From positions 1 to 15,232 of the forward strand of contig CAJFUS010000129.1 in the NCBI GenBank assembly GCA_904420235.1: a DNA stretch of 15,232 bases, in the 5' to 3' direction. Positions 7,453-12,639 of the stretch are shown here, piece by piece. The position numbers and the translations under genes were made by a program. The notes under the pieces are model-generated. The model was given only the letters and a program-made list of their open reading frames with translations. It did not search any database and had not been told where the DNA came from. Each line of letters begins with the position of its first letter. Position 1 is the stretch's first letter. Source of the stretch: Candidatus Neoanaerotignum tabaqchaliae. GTDB taxonomy: Bacteria > Bacillota > Clostridia > Lachnospirales > Anaerotignaceae.

Positions 7453-7857
7453 ATGTTTTTCTTTCTTCTTTTGTTGTTTAAGCTTAAACTTTCTCAATTT
7501 TTCCGCGTCTAAACTCTGCTTTCTTATGGTTTTCCGCTCTGTTTTAAATTGCTCAATTTGAGCTTTTAAGGCCATTTGGGATTTTGTTCCAATACCCCTG
7601 CTTTCTATCTGTTTTTTAATATCTCTTTGAGCCTTTTTGGGATTTTTAACAGCCCTTTTCAGTTCAAAAGCTACACCTTGGCTGAAGCTTAAATTAAGAT
7701 AATTTTCTTTAATAAAGCTATACAGCTCATAATCTTTCGGCTCCGAACCAAATGTAACCTTGCACACGGATAAATTTCCGTCGGATATACATTCAAACAC
7801 GCCAACCCAAAAGGGGTTGTTAAAAAATACAGTTAATCCCACAGAAAATTTGTCCAT
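7441..7857 (-). CDS. yjdF: YjdF family protein (DUF2992)
   Basis: This encodes 138 residues. The start LTVFFNNPFWVGVFE (8-22) and the strongly basic, coiled C-terminus (roughly 70-138, Lys/Arg/Gln-rich, ending KKKEKHKGR) match the YjdF/DUF2992 family. Its biochemical function is unknown; the family is usually controlled by yjdF riboswitches that respond to azaaromatic compounds, which suggests a role in coping with such chemicals. The basic tail suggests nucleic-acid or ribosome contact, which is inference. AAGGAGGG ends 6 bases before the ATG and is complementary to a segment of the leader RNA. The gene is monocistronic, between its riboswitch leader and the terminator shared with mntP. Confidence 0.88.
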   Translation of the reverse strand: MDKFSVGLTVFFNNPFWVGVFECISDGNLSVCKVTFGSEPKDYELYSFIKENYLNLSFSQGVAFELKRAVKNPKKAQRDIKKQIESRGIGTKSQMALKAQIEQFKTERKTIRKQSLDAEKLRKFKLKQQKKKEKHKGR

Positions 7858-7863
7858 ATAAAA

Positions 7864-7992
7864 CCCTCCTTAAAAAATATACTAAGCAAAGAACGGACGA
7901 CCCAAGGAGGGAGGGTTACTTACGCCAAGGGCGCGGCCGGACTACCTACCGGCTCTGTAAGCGTGCCGCTTACGTTGTGTTTTTATCTTTGC
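7864..7992 (-). ncRNA. yjdF riboswitch leader with Shine-Dalgarno masking
   Basis: The GC-rich 135-base leader of yjdF folds well on the minus strand. Outer stem: GCAAAGA (7992-7986) with TCTTTGC (7892-7886). Inside are GTAAGCG/CGCTTAC with a 3-base loop (7973-7957) and GCCGG/CCGGC with an 8-base loop (7953-7936). CCCTCCTT (7911-7904), inside the outer stem, is an exact complement of the Shine-Dalgarno AAGGAGGG (7871-7864). Fold, position and neighbour gene fit the yjdF riboswitch class (azaaromatic-responsive); the mechanism suggested is control of translation initiation. I did not align it to the class consensus. Confidence 0.82.
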
Positions 7993-8002
7993 CAACAAAT
8001 AC

Positions 8003-8032
8003 ATCATAAAAAATTGCGCAAACTGCAATTAA
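8003..8032 (-). promoter_or_regulatory. Possible promoter of the yjdF transcript
   Basis: On the minus strand TTAATT (8032-8027, 4/6) and TATGAT (8008-8003, 5/6) are 18 bases apart. Transcription would start near 7996, just before the outer stem of the yjdF leader. It lies inside the terminator of the upstream aminotransferase gene. The -35 is weak, but no better candidate is visible. Confidence 0.4.
8006..8031 (-). terminator. Intrinsic terminator of the gntR-larA-aminotransferase operon
   Basis: On the minus strand AATTGC (8030-8025) pairs with GCAATT (8017-8012) around a 7-base loop, running straight into TTTTAT. The hairpin begins at the aminotransferase stop codon (8029-8031). The stem is short and AT-rich, so efficiency may be moderate. 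Confidence 0.6.
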
Positions 8033-9369
8033 TTTTTAATTCCGTGCCTGCTCATAATAAACTCTATGGCTTCCTCAACTGTTTTAACTATAACATCAAT
8101 CTCTTCCTCATTTATTATAAACGGCGGGGCTATCTGCAAAGCGTCACCGTTAACTCCGTCGGCGCTTCCCTGAACCCCTCCTGTTATAATTATTCCTTTA
8201 TCAAAACAGTAAGAAGCAATTTCCGCCGAGAAATTAAAGTCTAACGGCTCCTTTGTTTCCTTGTCCTTAACAAACTCAACGCCCATTAAAAGACCTATGC
8301 CTCTTATATCGCCTACAACGGGATACTTATTAAGCCTTTGCAGCTTTTCTATAAAAATCCTTCCCATTTTGTCGCTTTGCTCAACAAGATTGTTATCATT
8401 TATGTAATCCAAAACTGCTTCGGCGCCAGCACAGGCCATTGGATTTCCAGAAAACGTAAAACTGTGCGTAAGAGAGCCGCTGCCTTTGGCTATTGTATCC
8501 ACAATTTTTTTGCTTACCAAAACTCCGCCTATTGGAACATATCCGCTTCCAAGCCCTTTTGCAAAGCCGATTAAATCGGGCTGCAAATCATAATGGTCAA
8601 CGGCAAAATTTTTCCCTGTCCTTCCAAAACCGGTTATAACCTCATCCATACATAAAAGCACTTGATACTTTTCGCAGATTTCCTTTATTTTTTTCATATA
8701 CTCCTTAGGAGGAACTATGGCCGCCGATGTGGTTCCGGTTATGGGCTCCATTATAAAGGCAGCAACAGTGTCGGCACCCTCATATTTTATAACACGCTCA
8801 AGCTCATCGGCGCATTGAATTGAACAGCTTCCATATTTAAGCCCATAAGGACAGCGGTAACAGTTGCAGGGCGATATATGGCTTATGTTTTTAGGGAAAT
8901 ATTCCTCATACTTTTCCCTCCAAGACGGTCTTCCGCCTATGGCCAAAGTTCCTATTGTGTTTCCATGATAGCTTTGCCAGCGGGATATTATTTTGTGTTT
9001 TTTGTCATGTCCGGCCTCAATTTGATATTGCCTGGCTATTTTTATTAAAGACTCCATTGCCTCTGAACCGCCTGAGCATAAAAATACTTTGTCCATGTTC
9101 TTGGGAGCCATTGCTATAATTTTTTCCGCCAGCCGGCGTCTTGGGGCTGACGTGAATGTGCCGCCGTAAACAAAGCAAACCTTTTGCGCCTGAGAAGCCA
9201 TTCTGTCAGTAATTTCCTTAACTCCGTGGCCTATATTAACAACGGCTATTCCGGCGGCGCAGTCTAAATATTTTTTGCCCTTTGTGTCGTATATGTACAT
9301 TCCCTCGCCATAGTCAACTTCTGGATACTCTTTTTCAATAACCGAATACAAAACATTCTCATTTTTCAT
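8029..9369 (-). CDS. Class-III PLP-dependent aminotransferase
   Basis: This encodes 446 residues. Fold type I aminotransferase of the acetylornithine/GABA/omega-amino-acid group. Visible: SGGSEA at 99-104 (phosphate binding), SYHGNT at 133-138, EPITGT at 208-213, DEVITGFGRTG at 242-252 (Asp242 holds the pyridine nitrogen), and FAKGLGSGY at 269-277 with Lys271 as the PLP Schiff-base lysine. HSFTFSGNP (302-310) completes the site. A Cys-rich insert at 168-186 (five Cys) also occurs in some relatives. Amino donor and acceptor cannot be fixed from sequence. I chose the ATG at 9369 because AAAGGA lies 9 bases upstream; the TTG at 9378 directly abuts that site. It follows the larA-like gene by 25 bases, so it should act on a metabolite in the same pathway, perhaps giving or using the 2-oxo acid matching a hydroxy acid handled by LarA. 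Confidence 0.92.
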   Translation of the reverse strand: MKNENVLYSVIEKEYPEVDYGEGMYIYDTKGKKYLDCAAGIAVVNIGHGVKEITDRMASQAQKVCFVYGGTFTSAPRRRLAEKIIAMAPKNMDKVFLCSGGSEAMESLIKIARQYQIEAGHDKKHKIISRWQSYHGNTIGTLAIGGRPSWREKYEEYFPKNISHISPCNCYRCPYGLKYGSCSIQCADELERVIKYEGADTVAAFIMEPITGTTSAAIVPPKEYMKKIKEICEKYQVLLCMDEVITGFGRTGKNFAVDHYDLQPDLIGFAKGLGSGYVPIGGVLVSKKIVDTIAKGSGSLTHSFTFSGNPMACAGAEAVLDYINDNNLVEQSDKMGRIFIEKLQRLNKYPVVGDIRGIGLLMGVEFVKDKETKEPLDFNFSAEIASYCFDKGIIITGGVQGSADGVNGDALQIAPPFIINEEEIDVIVKTVEEAIEFIMSRHGIKN

Positions 9370-9381
9370 AGCAACCAATCC

Positions 9382-9411
9382 TTTCCATAAGAGCTTATTT
9401 TTTTATGGAAA
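9382..9411 (-). promoter_or_regulatory. Intercistronic hairpin at the larA/aminotransferase junction
   Basis: On the minus strand TTTCCATAA (9411-9403) and TTATGGAAA (9390-9382) form a perfect 9-bp stem with a 12-base loop. The loop holds the larA-frame stop codon (9397-9395). The 3' arm includes the first bases of the aminotransferase ribosome binding site (AAAGGA), so a ribosome finishing larA would open the stem. There is no T-run, so it is not a terminator. It could regulate translation or stabilise the mRNA. Confidence 0.55.
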
Positions 9412-10685
9412 ATATACATCTATAACTTTGAGGACATATGGCAACAAGCTTTTCTTTTTCTCCGCCAAGAGCCTCGTCAACAGCGGTCTGAAGACTTTCG
9501 GCCTTTTTCATGCCCATGTCCTCAATTTCTTCTTTTGATACATTTTCCGTAATAACTACAATTTTTGTTTTTTTTCTTAAGCATTTCCATAATGGGAATT
9601 ATATGGTCCATTTGAATTTCATAATTTTCCCACACAAACTTTTTAAGCTCATCTAAATCTTTATATTTTTTAAATGGTTCATAAAAATCTTTAGAGTTTA
9701 TGCCTTCTTCAAAACTGCCATACAATATAACTGTTGTATTGCTGTCGGTTATTTTATGAAAAGCTATAATGGCCTTAACTCCCTGATACATATCAATGCT
9801 AAGGGGCTTTCCGGGGCATACAACAAAAACATCGGGCTTTTTAGGCAGTTCAACGTTACAGTATTTTTTAAGAAACTCTGCCGCTGCCCTATGGGATAAG
9901 TCGAGGTCTCCCGAAAAAATTCCAGCTATTTCATAATCCATGTTCATAACTATGTTTACGGAATAATCAACGCCGCACATTCTTGCGGTCTCAAGCATAT
10001 CCTCGTGTATGGGATTGTTTTCAAGATTTCCTGCCCTGCTGTTTGGGTCAATCATTTTTTCAGGACGGTGGTTTATAACTATGGTTTCCTCGGCGCATAC
10101 GCCGGGAAGAATTGACTTTCTGCCGCCCGAAAATCCGGCCATGTCATGAAGCTCAACTTTGCCTATGGTAACCTTAATATCGCTTTCATAAACTGTTTTA
10201 TTAACCTTAACGGGAGTTTTTCTTGATGTATCGCCTAAATAAACAAGTTTATCTTCCGAAAAGGCATCGTGGTTCTCAATTCTAACTTTTCCATAAAGCT
10301 CTCCCAAAAACTCCTTCATTTCCTCTTCCTCAGCATTTCTGTGAACACCAAGAGCAACTACAAAAATTATGTTTTTAATGTCTATTCCGCCGTCAATAAG
10401 TTCTTTAACCACGAATGGGGCAACTTTTGCCGTTGGAACTCCTCTTGTTGCATCGGAAATTATTACACTGGCTGTGGAGGCTTTTTTCTTTTTTACGATG
10501 TCCGAAAGCCTCTCTCCGCCGTTAAATGGAAAAACAACGGCTTTTTCTATCTGTTCTGGAAGCATAGCCTTTGGATTTCCGGCTGTGTAAAGCCCCATAA
10601 AATTACTTTCGGGAATTTTAAAATTTCTGCTTTCTTCGGCGTCATTGTACATTACAAAACCATTTTCTTTTTTTACAGAATACAT
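9395..10685 (-). CDS. larA: LarA-like nickel-pincer hydroxyacid racemase/epimerase, frameshifted near the 3' end
   Basis: Lactate-racemase (DUF2088) family. The frame from the ATG at 10685 (AGGAGGG just upstream) is open for 387 residues and stops at 9522. Conserved features: SDATR at 77-81, VALGVHR with His115, then His180, Lys190 and His206 in HDMAGFSGGRKSILPG and NHRP. The spacings of 10 and 26 residues match His174, Lys184 and His200 of characterised LarA; Lys184 carries the Ni-pincer nucleotide. The last about 16 residues of the open frame (NCSYYGKCIKRRN) are unlike the family. The other frame continues KIVVITENVSKEEIEDMGMK to KLVAICPQSYR and a stop at 9397-9395, for about 429 residues, close to the usual 424. 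So one extra A in the A8 tract at 9568-9575 explains the break. Cofactor genes larB/C/E are not in the window. The substrate may be lactate or another 2-hydroxy acid. Confidence 0.85.
9568..9575 (-). repeat. A8 homopolymer at the larA frameshift
   Basis: On the minus strand the codons AAG AAA AAA AAC contain eight A's, followed after the C by five more. Removing one A joins the 387-residue frame to the C-terminal frame that runs to 9395. The tract also contains the classic -1 slippery heptamer A AAA AAC, but a -1 shift leads to a stop after three codons, so it does not restore the protein. A sequencing or assembly error, a fixed mutation, phase variation or transcriptional slippage are the options. 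Confidence 0.8.
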
Positions 10686-10737
10686 GCTATCCCTCCTAAG
10701 TGCTAAAACAAAAATTCAACTTTAAAACACATATGTC

Positions 10738-11433
10738 TTAATAATTGTTTATTATGTCAAAATGTTTAATAATCTCATTTTTAGTGCCTAAAATATCCTT
10801 ATTAATAAGCTTTACGCTTTCATTTGTATTTTTGCTTATAAGAGCGTCGGCCAAGTTTTTGTGAAGGATTACCTCATATTCAAAAACGGGATTATTTGAG
10901 TTTTCGAGCTTATAAAGCATATGCAGCCGGCGTATTCTTTTACTCAAATCCATAAGGTTCATTATTTCTCCGCTTATTATAGCCGGACAGCTTTTTATCA
11001 TATACTCATGGAACTCCGTTTCTATATCAAAAAACTTGTTAACAGATATTTTTAAATCATTCACGTATACGGTTTCACTTAAAAAATCGCTTAAATTGTT
11101 TTTAAAACAAATAAGTCTTTCCTCACTTAATATATCTATAACCTTTTTAACAACAGCTTCCTCAAGAACAGCCCTAAAATCAAAAATAGCCTCTGTCTCC
11201 TCTTTCGTAAGGTTTCTTACATAACTTGAGCTTCTTGGATTAATTATAACATAGCCGTCTTTCTCGAGAGATTTTAAAGCGTTTATAACTGGCGTGCGGC
11301 TTACGCCTAAAGACTGACTTAAAAAATCTATGTCAAGTTTCTCGTTTGGCTTAAGTTCGTTTTCTATTATTTTCTCTTTAACTTCGTTATATATCAAATC
11401 AACAAGGCTTAAATTTCCAACTTTTTTAAACAT
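10738..11433 (-). CDS. GntR-family transcriptional regulator, FCD (FadR-like) type
   Basis: This encodes 231 residues. The N-terminal winged helix-turn-helix (about 10-75) shows the GntR pattern: IYNEVKEKIIENELKPNEKLD, then LSQSLGVSRTPVINALKSLEKDGYV. The rest (about 80-215) is an all-helical FCD effector domain, with FDFRAVLEEAVV and the FH (Phe141-His142) and LH (Leu190-His191) positions used for metal in many FCD proteins. The third usual histidine is not obvious; INKDI (210-214) occupies its place, so metal binding may be altered. AAGGTGAG precedes the ATG. It is the first gene of the operon, 52 bases before larA, and probably represses it through the inverted repeats at 11642-11679, responding to the substrate or a related organic acid. 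That regulatory link is inferred from position. Confidence 0.9.
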   Translation of the reverse strand: MFKKVGNLSLVDLIYNEVKEKIIENELKPNEKLDIDFLSQSLGVSRTPVINALKSLEKDGYVIINPRSSSYVRNLTKEETEAIFDFRAVLEEAVVKKVIDILSEERLICFKNNLSDFLSETVYVNDLKISVNKFFDIETEFHEYMIKSCPAIISGEIMNLMDLSKRIRRLHMLYKLENSNNPVFEYEVILHKNLADALISKNTNESVKLINKDILGTKNEIIKHFDIINNY

Positions 11434-11641
11434 TAAACATATCTCACCTTTTCAAATTAGAACTGTTTTTTATTTGAAATTAGTAAAATAATTAAATCTC
11501 TATATGCAAAACCACGTTTTACTAAAACACACATAATTTTAAATGGCAGTGTTTTTGTTTTTATCTTTCAAATTTAAAGCTTCTAAATGTCACAAAATTT
11601 AAATATTCAACAATTTTTGTATTTTATAATTATCCAACTTC

Positions 11642-11665
11642 TAAAATCTGAAATTTCAGATTTTA
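11642..11665 (-). promoter_or_regulatory. 24-bp perfect palindrome at the operon start site (putative GntR operator)
   Basis: The half-site TAAAATCTGAAA is followed at once by its exact reverse complement, giving a 24-bp perfect palindrome. The predicted transcription start (about 11663) lies inside it, the typical place for a repressor site. The operon's first gene is a GntR regulator, so autoregulation is the simplest reading. Confidence 0.6.
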
Positions 11666-11679
11666 CATAATTGTAAAAT
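11660..11679 (-). promoter_or_regulatory. Second inverted repeat covering the -10 box
   Basis: ATTTTACA and TGTAAAAT are perfect inverted arms separated by four bases. The repeat covers the TACAAT -10 element (11675-11670) and overlaps the edge of the 24-bp palindrome by six bases. It could be a second operator or part of a composite one. Confidence 0.45.
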
Positions 11680-11698
11680 ATTTCAGTTAGTTTGTCAA
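11670..11698 (-). promoter_or_regulatory. Promoter of the gntR-larA-aminotransferase operon
   Basis: On the minus strand a perfect TTGACA (11698-11693) is 17 bases from TACAAT (11675-11670, 5/6). A start near 11663 gives a leader of about 230 bases before the GntR ATG at 11433. I recognise no riboswitch in that AT-rich leader. A weaker candidate nearer the gene (TTGCAT with TACTAA) lies around 11475-11506. The remainder of 11699-11824 is AT-rich with no gene seen. Confidence 0.7.
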
Positions 11699-11824
11699 AT
11701 CATTTTTAAATGCCCATTAACCAAATCATAATAAATGTGTTTTTAATTATAATTTTTAATTTTTGCGTGAAAAATAAAACCTATTTTATAAATCACTTTG
11801 TTTTTAGTATTTTGTACGTCCATA

Positions 11825-11870
11825 AAAATATAAAAAACAGCAGCCCTTAAATTTAAAAGCCGCTGTTTTT
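11825..11870 (-). terminator. Intrinsic terminator of the SLH-protein gene
   Basis: On the minus strand AAAAACAGCGGC (11870-11859) pairs with GCTGCTGTTTTT (11844-11833) with one G-U pair; the loop has further A-T pairing. A T-rich run follows. It begins about 7 bases past the stop codon at 11877. Confidence 0.85.
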
Positions 11871-11876
11871 AAAATT

Positions 11877-12539
11877 CTAATTTGAAAATAAATTACAATA
11901 TTTTTCTATAATATTTACCGCTTCTGTATGTATCACATAATCTTTTGGATTTATACATCCTTCCGATTCTTCCATTTTTATAAGTCCGGTTCCAATGGCC
12001 CACCTTATGGAATTAACTGCATAGTCCGACACGCTGTTTTCATCATTGAACTCGTGTATGGCGTTTCCCTCAATAGGAGCATCTATTCCTTTAAATAAAG
12101 TGTACCTGTAAAGCATACAAAAAAGCTGTTCCTTTGTTATATTGTCATCGGTACCAAATAACTTATCGTTGTATCCGCTTGCTATTCCTTTTTCATTTGC
12201 CCAGCAAATAGCCTCTCCACAGTTAGAGTTTATATCAACGTCATCAAAATTAAAATTATCTGTGTCCGCATCCGGACTACCCTCCAATTTATAAAGCATT
12301 AGAATAAATGCTCCTCGGGTTACATATCTTTCCTCCTCATCAACATCAGCGCTTGATATTTCTAAATTTTCGTCATAAATTGAAGTGCTGTTTAATTGAT
12401 AAATAATAGGAGTTGAATTTTTATAATTCTGTAATTCCTTGTCTCCATGCACATCCGAAGCTAAAACTATTTGAGGAAAAATTATTACAGAGCTTATAAA
12501 AACGACAGCCGACCTTTTAAAAAACATAAATTTTTTCAC
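11877..12539 (-). CDS. Secreted S-layer homology (SLH) repeat protein
   Basis: I choose the GTG at 12539 (220 residues): GAGG lies 9 bases upstream, and the product then starts MKKFMFFKRSAVVFISSVII, a normal Sec signal peptide with likely cleavage after VLA near residue 27. The longer frame to 12590 lacks such a site. After a linker of about 40 residues there are degenerate SLH repeats. The first begins VTRGAFILMLYKL (73-85) and continues FDDVDI...AICWANEKGIASGY (98-123); the second begins ITKEQLFCMLYRY (134-146) and continues FNDENSVSDYAVNSIRWAIGTGLI (164-187); the third is only the start, VIHTEAVNIIEKYC (202-215). SLH repeats bind cell-wall polymers outside the cell. No second domain is present, so it may be a wall-bound adaptor. 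It lies about 100 bases after the TPR gene; co-transcription is possible. Confidence 0.82.
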   Translation of the reverse strand: MKKFMFFKRSAVVFISSVIIFPQIVLASDVHGDKELQNYKNSTPIIYQLNSTSIYDENLEISSADVDEEERYVTRGAFILMLYKLEGSPDADTDNFNFDDVDINSNCGEAICWANEKGIASGYNDKLFGTDDNITKEQLFCMLYRYTLFKGIDAPIEGNAIHEFNDENSVSDYAVNSIRWAIGTGLIKMEESEGCINPKDYVIHTEAVNIIEKYCNLFSN

Positions 12540-12639
12540 TGTCCAAAACCTCTTTCTTTGTAATTTTTTATCAAAGATAACTGCTGTCAATTTAATATAA
12601 TAACACCTTATATTTGCCTCTAAGCGGCACTTTTAAGCT

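Noticed and set aside
8808..8868. Five-cysteine cluster in the aminotransferase (residues 168-186) as an iron-sulfur or zinc site
   Set aside because: A similar Cys-rich insert occurs in ordinary class-III aminotransferases, as I recall the family; I see no basis for a metal-site claim.
9568..9580. Programmed -1 ribosomal frameshift at A AAA AAC in larA
   Set aside because: The heptamer is in the right phase, but the -1 frame reads CAA AAA TTG TAG and stops. The conserved tail needs a +1 shift or loss of one A.
10269..10706. Plus-strand open frames of 145 and 73 residues
   Set aside because: Antisense to the conserved N-terminal half of the larA-like gene, including His115; no domains recognised.
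12562..12590. TTGACA at 12590-12585 as a promoter of the SLH gene
   Set aside because: The -35 is perfect, but no acceptable -10 box lies 16-18 bases downstream (AAAATT at 17). Not strong enough to list.
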